Source: Scilla litardierei (lineage: Eukaryota > Streptophyta > Magnoliopsida > Asparagales > Asparagaceae). Taken from it: a stretch of 64,000 nt of DNA. The notes below the pieces were generated by a model, which was given only the letters and a program-made list of their open reading frames with translations, ran no database searches and was not told the origin of the DNA. Below, in pieces: positions 25,301 through 36,448 of the stretch (the stretch's first letter is position 1; every line of letters starts with the position of its first letter). Location of the stretch: the NCBI GenBank assembly GCA_030789695.1, contig CM061142.1, positions 159,900,391-159,964,390 of the forward strand, given 5' to 3'. The translations under genes and the position numbers were made by a program.

Positions 25301-25650
25301 ATCCCTCTTTTATAATATAGATATCTCTTATCCAATTTCTCTTGATAACATCCCTCTCTTATAATATAGATATCTCTTATCCAATTTCTCTTGTCCAATA
25401 TCTCTTATCCAATTTCTCTTGATAACATCCCTCTTTTATAATATAGATATCTCTTATCCAATTTCTCTTTTCCAATATCTCTTATCCAATTTCTATTTTC
25501 CAATATCTCTTATCCAATTTCTCTTGATAACATCCCTCTCTTATAATATATATATCTCTTATCCAATTTCTCTTGATAACATCCCTCTCTTATAATATAG
25601 ATATCTCTTATCCAATTTCTCTTGATAACATCCCTCTGTTATAATATAGA
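22310..25650 (-). mobile_element. Helitron-like element 1 carrying a satellite-like array
   Basis: On the minus strand the 3' end is a GTGCCC/GGGCAC hairpin followed by GGTAATGACTAG, with CTAG at 22310-22313. The flanking base there is T in element orientation. The opposite end begins TCTATATTATA at 25650 and is preceded by A. This matches Helitron insertion between A and T. The 3' 500 bp includes pyrimidine-rich CCCCCAAATTT repeats and a GT microsatellite (22581-22606); the rest is a tandem array. No helicase is present, so it is non-autonomous. Confidence 0.75.
22800..25650 (-). repeat. tandem array of 49- and 77-bp units
   Basis: Units share TATAATATAGATATCTC, TTATCCAATTTCTC and TTGATAACATCCCTC. 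Short units are 49 bp (for example 23223 to 23272) and long ones 77 bp (23146 to 23223). The long unit adds a 28-bp TCCAATATCTCTTATCC segment, itself a partial copy of its neighbour. Dozens of units are present with few mutations. Confidence 0.93.
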
Positions 25651-25711
25651 TATATATATATGTGTATATATATATATACATATATATACTTAGGAAAATT
25701 TTCAAATGAGA

Positions 25712-26050
25712 ACATTTCGCACCGTGCGAAAATGTTTTTAGTTTTTTTTTGAAATTTTTTTTTTCAAAAATTCTTTTTTCCACCCTCATTATATGTTGTT
25801 ATACCCCTCTCAAAAAATAATCAATGAGAAATAATGTCATTTGGCCTTCGATCAAGGCATTTCATCAAATTCGCACGTTTTGAGACCGTTAAATTTGTAA
25901 CGGGTGGATGGGTGCTCTAATGCCCAACGGGTTCACCCATTATTTTCCCTGGGGTATATATTTGTATGGATTAAACATCAAAAAAAAATTTTTGAAAAAA
26001 AAAATTTCAAAAAAATAAAAAAAATGTTTTCGCACCGTGCGAAAACCCCT
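25712..26050. mobile_element. foldback/MITE-like element with T-rich inverted arms
   Basis: CGCACCGTGCGAAAATG near 25718 followed by a T-rich arm is matched by an A-rich arm and ATGTTTTCGCACCGTGCG near 26030, in inverted orientation, about 70 bp per arm. The centre (25780-25970) has no gene. The outer limits are not sharply defined. Confidence 0.6.
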
Positions 26051-26181
26051 TTTTTCGCAACCGAAGATCACTCTATATACTTATATATACACATACATAC
26101 ATATATATACGTATATATACATATATATGTGTATATATATGTATATATATACATATATATACATATACATACATATATATA

Positions 26182-26332
26182 GAGGTTGACTAGGATCCAT
26201 TCGGATGGATCAAACATGCGGATCCATCCAAGTGGAATTTAAAGCTAGACAATGTAAATAGAAAATCCGACCGTTGGATGTCATCTAACATGTCTAAACT
26301 AGCTCCAAACAAAATTTCAACTAGTCAACCTC
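26182..26332. mobile_element. deletion derivative of the 21861 MITE
   Basis: The first 140 bp match the left arm of the 397-bp MITE almost base for base. It then jumps to the terminal CTAGTCAACCTC of the right end. The internal hairpin is lost but both short termini remain. Confidence 0.88.
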
Positions 26333-26450
26333 TATATTATATATATGTGTGTATATATATATATGTATTTATATTATCTATATATATGTATGTATGTAAG
26401 TGTATATGTATGTATGTATATATATATGTATATTTACGTATATATATGTA

Positions 26451-28500
26451 CTAGTCATTACCTGTGCCCATATGGCACGGTTTATTTAATGGCTGAGTTT
26501 TTCTCCCCCACAAATTTCAAGTTCCCCCAAATTTCAAGTTTTCCCACAAAATTTCAAGTTTCCCCCCAAATTTAAGTTTTCCCCCAAAATTTAAGCCCCC
26601 CCAAAATTGTCATTACCACCAAGGGAAAACTTTCCACGTAGGACAAAGCTTTGTCCTAGTATGATAAGATTCAAAATCTTCATAGAACTGGAAAAAAAAT
26701 GGCAGGAAGGGGTGAGAATAAAAAGTGTGGGTGTGTGTGTGTGGAGGGTCCATAGGCAAAAATACAAAAACCGGGGTTGTATGTGCAAAATTCCCAACCT
26801 CCTCTATTATCCCTCAAAATCTCATCTCTTATATTTTCTCTTATTCAATTTCCCTGTTTTATATAATAGATATCCAAATTCTCTTATCTAATTTCTCATG
26901 TCCAAATTCTCTTATCAATTTCTCTTGATAACATCCGTCTTTTATATAATAGATATCCCTTATCCAATTTCTCTTGTCCAATATCTCTTATCCAATTTCT
27001 CTTGATAACATCTCTCGTTTGTAATATAGATATCTCTTATCCAATTTCTCTTGATAACATCACGCTTATCCAATTTCTATTGTCCAATATCTCTTATTCA
27101 ATTTCTCTTGATAACATCCCTCTTTTATAATATAGATATCTCTTATCCAATTTATCTTTTCCAATATCTCTAATCCAATTTCTCTTGATAACATCCCTCT
27201 TTTATAATATAGATATCTCTTATCGAATTTCTCATGTCCAATATCTCTTATCCAATTTCTCTTGATAACACCCCTCTTTTATAATATAGGTATCTCTTAT
27301 CCAATTTCTCGTTTCCAATATCTCTTATCCAATTTCTCTTGATAACATCCCTCTTTTATAATATAGATATCTCTTATCCAATCTCTCTTGATAACATCAC
27401 TCTCTTATAATATAGATATCTCTTATCCAATTTCTCTTGTCCAATATCTCTTATCCAATTTCTCTTGATAACATCCCTCTTTTATAATATAGATATCTCG
27501 TATCCAATTTCTCTTGTCCAATCTCTCTTATCCAATTTCTCTTGATAACATCCCTCTTTTATAATATAGATATCTCTTATCCAATTTCTCCTTTCCAATA
27601 TCTCTTATCCAATTTCTCTTGATAACATCCCTCTTTTATAATATAGATATCTCTCATCCAATTTCTCTTTTCCAATATCGCTTATCCAATTTCTCTTGAT
27701 AACATCCCTCTTTTATAATATAGATATCTCTTATCCATTTTCTCTTGATAACATCCCTCTCTTATAATATAGATATCTCTTATCCAATTTCTCTTGTCCA
27801 ATATCTCTTATCCAATTTCTCTTGATAACAACCCTCTTTTATAATATAGATATCTCTTATCCAATTTCTTTTTTCCAATATCTCTTGATAAAATCCCTCT
27901 TTTATAATATAGATATCTCTTATCCAATTTCTCTTTTCCAATATCTCTTATCCAATTTCTCTTGATAATATCCCTCTTTTATAATATAGATATCCCTTAT
28001 CCAATTTCTCTTGTCCAATATCTCTCATCCAATTTCTCTTGATAACATCCCTCTTTTATAATATAGATATCCCTTATCCAATTTCTCATGTCCAATATCT
28101 CTTATCCAATTTCCCTTGATAACATCCCTCTTTTATAATATAGATATCTCTTATCCAATTTCTCTTGATAACATCCCTCTCTTATAATATAGATATCTCT
28201 TATCCAATTTCTCTTGTCCAATATCTCTTATCCAATTTCTCTGATAACATCCCTCTTTTATAATATAGATATATCTTATCCAATTTCTCATGTCCAATAT
28301 CTTTTATCCAATTTCTCTTGATAACATCCCTCTTTTATAATATAGATATCTCTTATCCAATTTCTCTTTTCCAATATCTCTTATCCAATTTCTCTTGATA
28401 ACATCCCTCTTTTATAATATAAATATCTCTTATCCAATTTCTCTTATCCAATATCTCTTATCCAATTTCTCTTGATAACATCCCCCTTTTATAATATAGA
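26451..28500 (-). mobile_element. Helitron-like element 2
   Basis: This is a close copy of element 1: the same CTAG plus hairpin end (26451), the same 500-bp 3' region, a shorter tandem array, and the same TCTATATTATA terminus at 28500. It is flanked by A and T as expected and is non-coding. Confidence 0.75.
26930..28500 (-). repeat. tandem array of 49- and 77-bp units, second block
   Basis: This has the same unit family as 22800-25650, with about two dozen units and slightly more variation (for example CTTTTCC in place of CTTGTCC). Confidence 0.92.
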
Positions 28501-28590
28501 TATATATTATGTATGTATATATATGTATGTATGTATATATACATATCTATATACATATATATACATATATATGTATATATGTATATATAC

Positions 28591-28623
<33 letters not shown>

Positions 28624-30650
28624 ATACACCAACGTAACCACATACATACAATAATATCAATTACACTTTATATTAGTCAAGTAACACTCCATAATGCAAT
28701 CATTTTACACACCATAATAATATTACATTATCAATACACGTATACAATCATAATACACCCTTCTTTACATGCATTCATCGTATAGTCACATATATATAAT
28801 ATATACAAACCATAGCAATTTACATATAATTAGTATACTAATACATTTACTTATCCATACATAGTTACATCATACCATAATCTTGCATACATCATGGTAT
28901 ATGCATACACACACAACATCCCGTAAAGGCAAGCAACATTATACAAAATTATAACCCTATTACCATAAGTATATCACACACATACCATACAGTAAGTACA
29001 TACCTACGTACGCGCACACGCTCACACGTACTAACATATAGATCAAATAATAGGCATGCACATTTAACTATTAGTACACTATTATCATTACACTTAACAT
29101 ACACATGACTTACTAGTATACTATTTCAAGCATTTACAAGTATCTTCAAACCACATACCACTAGTAGATATTCTAACACAAATTCTAACATACACAGACA
29201 TCCCTAAAGTGGTATAGCTATCCACACATATATAAATCCTATCATTTATACAACTTCATATATATATCACGAATAATACTGAGTATACATATATAACACA
29301 AGAGACAAACATCACTATATTAAGGGTAGCACACTCATACAAGAGTGGTATGCAGGGGTTCACACACGGGTCCACACACTCTACCTATATACATGTACCA
29401 CAACGACATCCCAATAAAACTAATGGGCCACCACTAAGTAAGGTTGACATAGGCAACATCAAGCACTAGTAGGATGATTAAGCAATGGTAAAGGGACCGA
29501 AATCAAAAAGTGTAACGAACCGAGATCGGGATGAACGGCTTCAGATGAGGTGAGGGTAAAGAGATAGATTGGTTAGGTGAAACAGAGATATAACTACGAA
29601 TGTTTAGGTAGGGGAAAGAAAGATGTAGTAATACCCTTATAGGATACAGAAAAATAGTGTGTAAATGATATAAGTTAAAATACGAAGATTATAAAAACGG
29701 CCATACTTGAAAAGTTGGAGTTCTTTTTTGCATAGAAAAATATTTAGATGTTGTTAAAATAAGTTGTTTGAAATAAATTTGAGTAATATATATAGTAAGA
29801 GAAGAAATAGTATGTTTGATTCTCGAAAAATCATTATAGGAATGAAGTAAAACATTCGCGTGAGTATGAAAGATATATGTTAGAAAATATTATAAGATAG
29901 CAATTTAAAATTTTCGGCGAAGAAGTTTCGAAATTCAAAGAATGTGGAAAGTCTAACGGCATGCTAAATGTTTTCAAATAATTTAAAACGGGAGAGGAAT
30001 TCAAAATAAATAATATTGAAAATATTTTTTTTCAAAGGATCAGGATGAAATGGGGAAGATTCAAGATTGATGATGAACGACATGAAGGAATCACGTGATT
30101 CGAGAGAAAGGAAGTGAATCAAATAAAACATATATACGACTAGGAAATAACTTAGTGAATCTGCTACGATGGGATTCTATGGTCATAGCTCAAAGGTGTA
30201 ATGATCAGGAAAATGATAGAAATCAGGGGTTCTAATTATTGGGCCGACTAAAGATTAGGATGAACTTAGCACTAAGACTTCCTAATGAACTAGACTGTAA
30301 TAGAGATCTCAGGGAGATAGTCCTTAGAGCATCAAGATTGCGTTCTGCTGAGCCCGAAATTGATGGACCCAGGAGAACGACTAGAGGAAAAACTCTTAAT
30401 ATGGTTAGGGCTGGGTGAGAGGATATTGGAGTATCCTAAGACGAGTACGACTAAATCTTAACGAAGGCGCCTGATTATCAAACCTGGATATCTATCTAAG
30501 TCTTCCTACCATCTAAGTCAAGGAAAACCTTCATATTAGACTCAAATTTTATGACTCGAATGTTTCGAATGTTTCAATGGATGTTATTATTATTATCGTT
30601 GTTTCGATATTTCGCAGGTGCAACGACCTGCATGGGCCACCACAAAAACC
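28501..30650 (-). other. LARD2 internal region, 5' part
   Basis: This non-coding sequence is collinear with about 12100-14588 of LARD1, with a G-poor first part and a purine-richer second part. A TA microsatellite lies at 28501-28625. The sequence next to the LTR on the minus strand, GGTTTTTGTGGTGGCC, is where a primer site is expected. Confidence 0.7.
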
Positions 30651-31890
30651 TGTCACGCCCCGCTTCCCAAGTATGGAAGGCGAGACGCGAAGAGGTCCAC
30701 TCAGATTGAAGCTGTGAAGCCATAGTCTGATAAGCGTCTGTGTGTTCATCCATTCGCAAATTCTTGCATTGCATAAAGAAACAACAACAATAATAATAAT
30801 TGAAACAGTTAAAGATTAACCAAACATTTTAAACATCCATTTCATTATTCCAAACATCCACATATATAATCATAAAATAAATGTACAAGAGTCTGAAAAT
30901 GAAAGGCCCCAAACATGACCAAAACTAAAACAAGAGAAGGTGCTACACACCAAACAACCTAACAACATCTAGAAAGTAAACAACCAGCAACAAGGAGGAA
31001 GTCACCAGCTGAGACTAGGGTACAACTCTGGTAACCACGAACTGAACGTCAGCAACCTAGTCGTCCTCTGCAACTAACTCAGGCTCAAAACCTGACATGT
31101 GACACCCAAAGAGAAAAGGGCACATGTCAGCAAAAATCTCCCACAAGGGAAGGGAGATTTTTATTCAAGGAAACGTAAAGCAATAGAGTACAACTAGCAG
31201 TTCGAAAATGATGAAGATGACATGGCAGGTTATTTTAATGAATGCAACAGTTTAAAATGAACCTGATAGTTAACATTTGCATGACACGTCGTAGCAAAAA
31301 CTACTAAACAAGATATCATAATTTCACGATAAAAACATGCATTCACATTGTGCACAGGGTTTACGCCTAACAGCTGAAGTTGCTGATCGGACACACTTCT
31401 ACACTGAGTGGTCGCTTAACCCTACCCCTCCCACACGGTTTACGCCTTACAGCTGAAGTGGCTGTACGGGCACACTTCTACGCTGAGTGGTCGCTTAACC
31501 CTACCCCTCCATGTGTATATCTTCTGGATCACGAGTCAGGAAGTGTTTTTCATTTGGCATAGGGGTGCACCTAGCCTTATTTCATGATGTAGGAGTAATG
31601 ATCCTACTCGCCACAGCTTACATTTCAAAAGTATCGTGTGCTACACAAACATGACAAACATTCAATGCATGAAATGACATGGCAACTTGCAACATGATAG
31701 TATAAAAAGCAATTAATGCACGTGTACCTTTTATCAAAATTAAACAGGGCATGTGAGATACATGAATCATGGCATGGCATGGATGTCGGATCTAGCTTCA
31801 TTGTCAAGCTAGATCAAGTATGGTATTTAGGCGACTATCATTTCACCGCCTAGTCTCTTTTACACAAATTACCCAAAATAGCCTAAACAT
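30651..31890 (-). repeat. LARD2 LTR, truncated copy
   Basis: It begins TGTCACGCCCCG and follows the full copy closely until GCCTAAACAT at 31890. There it changes abruptly to the Tat-type tandem array. About 1.7 kb of LTR is missing, indicating a deletion or recombination breakpoint. Confidence 0.85.
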
Positions 31891-32990
31891 TATCCCTCGG
31901 CTTATATCCGGATCGTTCAGTTGGCGAGGGAAGTTATCCCTCGGCTTATATCCGAATGATTTCCCCGTCTGCTGGGGGAGTTGCCCCTAGCCTTACGAGC
32001 GGGCGGATCGTTCAGTTGGTGAGGGAAGCTATCCCTCGGCTTATATCCGAATGATGTCACCGTCTACTGCGGGAGTTGCCCCCACCCTTACGAGCGGGCG
32101 GATCATTCGGTTGGTGAAGGAAGCTATCCCTCGGCTTATAACCGACCGATGTCCCCGTCTGCTGAGGGAGTTGCCCCCAGCCTTACGGATGGTTTTAAGG
32201 ATCGGCTTACTGGGGGAGCTGCCCCCATCCTTATGGCCGACCGATTTAGTGGGCCTGCGGAGGGTTGCTCTCAGGCTTAGGGCCGACCGCGGGACCCGTC
32301 AGCTGGGGGAGTTGTCCCCAGACTCATGGATGAGTTCACGGATCGGCCTGCAGGGGGAGTTGCCTCCAGCCTTACAACCGATCGGTTCGATGCGCCTGCG
32401 GAGGGTTTCTCTTCGACTTAGGGCCGACCGCAGAACCCGTCTACTGGGGGAGTCCCTCCCAGACTCACGGATGAGTTTACAGATCGGCCTGCTGGGGGAG
32501 TTGCCCCCAGCCTTACGGCCGATCGGTTCGGTGGGCCTGCGAAGGGTTTCTCTCTGGCTTAGGGCTGACCGCAGGACCCGTTTGCTGGGGGAGTTGTCCA
32601 CAGACTCATGGATGAGTTCACGGATGGGCCTGCTGGGGGAGTTACCCCCAGCCTTACGGCCGATCGGTTCGGTGGGCCTGCGGAGGGTTGCTCTCCGACT
32701 TAAGGCCGACCGCAGAACCCGTCTGCTGGGGGAGTCCCTCCTAGACTCACGGACGAGTTTACAGATCGGCCTGCTGGGGGAGTTGCCCCCAGCCTTACGG
32801 CCGATCGATTCGGTGGGCCTGCGGAGGGTTGCTCTCCGGCTTAGGGCCGACCGCAGAACCCGTCTGCTAGGGGAGTTCCCCCAGACTTACGGACGAGTTT
32901 ACAGATCGACCTGCTGGGGGAGTTTCCCCCAGCCTTACGGCCGATCGGTTCGGTTTGCGGCCTCTGGTCTGTCGAGCGAAAGCGGTCCTC
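31891..32990. repeat. Tat-type tandem array with GC hairpins (about 141-bp period)
   Basis: GCCTTACGG recurs at about 32510, 32651, 32792 and 32932, a period of 140-141 bp, with more diverged units to the left. Most units contain CTGGGGGAGTTGCCCCCAG, which folds into a 7-bp stem with a 5-nt loop. Because the period is divisible by three, open frames run through it on both strands (324 codons on plus); I do not regard these as genes. The unique spacer 33001-33214 follows and shares CAGTACATTTGGAGG-type sequence with the other Tat element. Confidence 0.85.
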
Positions 32991-33214
32991 TGGGAGAGGA
33001 GATCGAGTTCTCTATCGCGTTTTGAGATGGCTATTTAGCCAAATGCAGAAAAAAGAGGATGTGTTTTTACCAACAAGGTCCTTCTTTCTTTCCTTGGTCC
33101 AGTACATTTGGAGGAAAAACAAAAAACTGAGGCAGGATAGCCCTCCCACGGCGAGGTTGCGGCCGTTCGTCCCGCCCGCTAACTCGATGATGCGCATGGG
33201 CGCATGGACTACGT

Positions 33215-34831
33215 TTACCTTCTGTCCCTTGTCCGTGCTTGGACGTCCCCTCCCGCAGCGGGATTGTCGGTGAAGTTCTTCAAGTGCCCCCGACTCACCA
33301 GCTTCTCTATGTCCTTCTTCAGATGCCAGTAGTCGTCGATGTCGTGGCCGTTGTCCTTATGATATTTGCAATATTTCTCTTCGTCTCTCCCACCTTTCTC
33401 CATCCTCGGAGGAGGCCGGCTCCTGCGCCCTCCTTTTGGGCGTGTGCGAGGAGAACGTCCGGGGCAGCGTTCAGCTGGGTGTGTCGCGGCTCTTCCCTCC
33501 GCTGCTTTCCTCTGGCATTTTTCTCCTGTCGATGCTCCTTTGAGCTGCGGTGCTCACTTTCGTCGCGCTTGGATCCTCGCTTGGTCCTTCCGTCGTCGAC
33601 GGCCAAGGCCTCTACTGTCAGCATGAAGCGCTCGGCCTGCGCCATGACCCCGACGAGGTCCTTCGGAAGATCGTTGTGTAACGATTTCTTCAAACCCCTG
33701 TGCCGTAATCCTTTCTTCAGGGCCGTCTTCACGACCAGCTTGAGACAGCTTTCCACGTTCAGTCGTTCTGTGTTGAAGCGACGCATGAAGTGCCTCAGGG
33801 ACTCCCCGGGGCCCTGCACCACATTGAACAAAAGTTCTGAGTCCGGCTTTACCTATCGCTCGGCCACGAACTGCCTGCAGAACAACTGGGTGAGCTCCTC
33901 GAAGTTGTCAATGGAGCGATTGGGCAGGCTGTGGTACCAGGTCCTTACTACTTCCCGGAGGGTGGAGTAGAAACCCCTACAAAGCAGGGTGTCGTCCGCC
34001 CCCTGGAACGCCATGACCCCCTCGTAGTCCATCACGTGGTCTGCGGGATCGCCTGTGCCATCGTACTTCTCCAACGGCGGCACCTTAAAACTTGAGGGCA
34101 CCCGTGCCTCAGTTAGCCTCCGGGTTAGGGGGCATCTTTCACCATTAACGCCCCCTGGCCGCCCTCTTTCGCTTACCTCGTGCTCGCCCGGTCGCAGTGG
34201 CGGGGCAGGTTCAGGCTTGGCTGCCTCTCACGCCCCCCGACAAACTTGGGGCGGGGCTCGATCTGGGTGCGTCCCCTTTCTCGCTTCGATACTCTCACCT
34301 GTCCTGCTTCACTCGGCGGGCACCTCCGCTTCGTTGGGACCGATCCCATAAGTCCCGATGATCATCCCGTAGGTGCCTGGACGAGCCTGATCATCTAGAC
34401 GAGGCGGTCACCGACTCGCCCTCGGACTGCTCGAAGCCCCACTTGTTTCTCTCGTGAAACGAGGTGGGGGTGGGAGACCGTGCTGGGTTGAAGCCCGGCA
34501 TGGTAAATCGCCGCTCCAATTTGGAAACCATGTTCCAGTGGTCGGTGACTACGGCGGACCGCATGGGTCGGTGACCCCCTCCCCAACGGTGGGCCTCATC
34601 CACCACATCTCCCTGGACGGGCGTGTTGCCGACGAGTTGTTGAATTGTTGCGAAAACCGTCTGGATGTTGGTGTTGGTCTCCTGGGTGAAGGTGCGGAGC
34701 TGTTCTTGGGTGACCGATCGGGACTCGTCGGTCCCCTCGGTGGTGTGGCTGAGCTGGTTCTGGGGGGGAATGTAATCTCCCTCCTCTTGGATGGGGGGCA
34801 TGTGCTCTGCGCCATTGCAGATGGGTTCCAT
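33215..34831 (-). pseudogene. Tat-lineage gag, broken
   Basis: Read on the minus strand from ATG at 34831 (MEPICNG, aligned with the start in the second copy). The N-terminal part ends at a TGA after VTASSR (34391). The capsid part is in another frame: FKVPPLEKYDGTGDPADHV, LLCRGFYSTL, TWYHSLP and FEELTQLF, then TAG at 33853, then FNVVQGPGESLRHFM and NTERLNV. The zinc-knuckle-like YCKYHKDNGHD lies in a -1 frame (33215-33403) relative to the capsid. It would package element RNA. No protease or RT follows; instead the tandem array lies downstream. Confidence 0.85.
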
Positions 34832-34860
34832 TCTGGTGGTTCGATGTGGGCTTGCTTCAT

Positions 34861-34878
34861 TTCCCATAGACGGCGCCA
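34861..34878 (-). promoter_or_regulatory. primer-binding site of the Tat-type element
   Basis: The minus strand reads TGGCGCCGTCTATGGGAA, two bases inside the LTR end. This is the form typical of Tat-lineage elements. A one-base change relative to the other copy (GTG to ATG) makes an extra ATG inside it. Confidence 0.8.
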
Positions 34879-34880
34879 GA

Positions 34881-35795
34881 TATTTACGGGTGTTTTCTCA
34901 CCACTGAATCGTTGACCGACGGCTGTACGGTCAACGTGGTCAAGGGGTCGGTTGAGATCCATTGGACACACCAAGCTCACGTGCTCTCAGCGTGGGTCGG
35001 AGGTGGAATCGAGGATGAGCGTCGGTCCTCGGCTGAAACGGAGCAGAGGGGAGGCCTCAGCTCTGTTTGAGGGGCTCGGCCTCGGTTGGACGGTCGTCGA
35101 GGGGTAGCCTCGGTGCTTCGCTCGGTGCTCGGTCTTCGGTAGCCACACCTGCTAGCCGCGAGGGTGGTTGTCGGGCACTGAGGGGTAGCCTCGGTGCCTC
35201 AGTCGGCTTCTTCCTAAATAGACGAAAAACTCGTCAGGGTGGCTGGACCTTGGTTCCGGCCGAATCCCCTCAGATGCCTAAGTCAGATCAAGGTCTGAAG
35301 AGTACTCGGCGGGGTAGATATGACTCGAGAGGAGATCGATACGCTAACCCTCGGCGCGAGCAGTATGAGGGAGAGAAATGGCGGAAAACCAGAGTCGTTG
35401 ATGGAATATCTCCGATTTGGGTACCTGGGATTCGATCCCCTTCTTAGTCGTCATTCCATGCCTTTTATAGGGTCTCCGCCACGATTGCCCTCAATCCACG
35501 TTCTCCGTCCGCCTCCCTTCATGCCCTTGCGATCCGCCTCCCTCCCCGCCCCGACGTGCATCGTGGGGAGGCATTTATTGACGGGCCTCTTAATGGACAT
35601 TAAGGGGCTGCGGGTTCAAGGGGACGGCTATTTCTGAGGAGCACGAGCTGATCGTGGATCCCCGGGGAAGGCTGGCTGGTCTTCGAGTTTTATCCGTGGG
35701 CCTCGTCGGGCGGGCCCAATCTTGTTCGTGTGCTTCCCGTTCATAGCCGGGCCTCGTGTCTCTGCTTCTTGGGCTTCTCCAAAACAGTCGTATCA
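34881..35795 (-). repeat. Tat-type LTR (right, 5' in element orientation)
   Basis: It starts TATTTACGGGTG (canonical TG changed to TA) and ends CAGTCGTATCA. It contains CCTCGG/GAGGGGTAGCCTCGG blocks (35040-35210). Length is 915 bp. The following pentamer GAAAC does not match the left flank at 5337-5341. Confidence 0.78.
35462..35469 (-). promoter_or_regulatory. TATA box of the Tat-type LTR
   Basis: The minus strand reads CTATAAAAGG. The matching box in the second element is TCTATAAAAG at 38731-38740. The conserved position supports it as the gag promoter. Confidence 0.65.
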
Positions 35796-36390
35796 GAAAC
35801 TATTGCACCCAAGCAAGAAACTCGTGTAGTTGGGTTTAAAAGTCATAAAATTCGGTACCAGTCGAAAAAAAGAAAGAAAAAGGTAGCAATTAACTAACTT
35901 GATCCCTGGTTGACTACAGCGATGCTAAAAATTGACATATTCCAAGAAGGCAATTGCTAAATGCAACTCAAAAATGAGGTGCATATAAGATTATGTGCAA
36001 AATTTTGCAATTTTGGAAAAGAAAAGTGGCTCAATAGAGTTTGTGATGTGACTCCTTTACTTGTTTTAACAAAATAAAATACATTGCACCTCAAGGTGGA
36101 TAGAGCACTTCTCTTCCCAGAATTTCCAAGGAGTTAATGCAAAAATTGAAGCTCCTCGGTGCCCATCCCCTTTAATATTTCATCCGCCAAAAAACGCAAA
36201 TAATGAATAAAAGGACCCACTCGGATATTTTGTGCATTACAATAAAGTCTATGCGCCCTACCCATCCCCCATAAATGACCCACAAATGCATTGTTGGCCT
36301 TGTCAACTGCTGGTAGCATAGGAAACCCCAACCGACTAATTAATTGGGCCGACTGTATGTGAAGGCAGCAGGAAAGAGCTAAGGGACCTC
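35796..36390. other. intergenic AT-rich DNA upstream of the small gene
   Basis: I see no coding potential I can support. A 65-codon minus-strand open frame (36134-36331) has no recognisable motif. This is probably the promoter-proximal region of the gene at 36449. Confidence 0.4.
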
Positions 36391-36398
36391 TAAAACCC

Positions 36399-36405
36399 TA
36401 TATAT
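36399..36405 (+). promoter_or_regulatory. TATA box of the small host gene
   Basis: TATATAT sits 44 bp upstream of the start codon in an otherwise moderate-GC context, suitable for a short 5' leader. Confidence 0.6.
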
Positions 36406-36448
36406 CTCCTAGCTCTCGCAGTCAGGTTAAGTGGTCAAGAAGGCAGCC

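Larger units (their letters stand above)
18120..31890 (-). mobile_element. LARD2: second non-coding LTR element, truncated and nested
   Basis: This is the same family as LARD1. The left LTR (18120-21094) is full, the internal region shares the G-poor sequence, and the second LTR starts at 30651 but stops at 31890 after about 1.24 kb. The left flank pentamer is CCCGC; no partner can be tested because the other end is lost. The internal region is expanded by a microsatellite, a MITE, two Helitrons, a foldback element and a MITE derivative (about 21620-28500). Confidence 0.82.
5342..35795 (-). mobile_element. composite Tat-type non-autonomous element with nested insertions
   Basis: Pieces at 5342-7735, 17799-18119 and 31891-35795 fall in the same order and orientation as the second Tat-type element at 38078-44915: LTR, plus-strand Transposase_28 gene, tandem array, minus-strand gag, PBS, LTR. 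The gaps are LARD1 and LARD2. The outer LTRs (930 and 915 bp) differ clearly in sequence, the flanking pentamers (CACTG and GAAAC) differ, and the distal third of the antisense gene is missing at the 31890 junction. So this may be one rearranged element or a recombinant of two family members. No pol is present. Confidence 0.65.

Noticed and set aside
22800..28500. CRISPR-like alternation of repeats and spacers
   Set aside because: The putative spacers are themselves repeated and near-identical; units are 49 or 77 bp tandem copies in a plant Helitron context.
32051..33025. 324-codon open frame on the plus strand
   Set aside because: It runs through a 141-bp tandem array whose period is divisible by three; the opposite strand is also open, and the related array has a different period and peptide.
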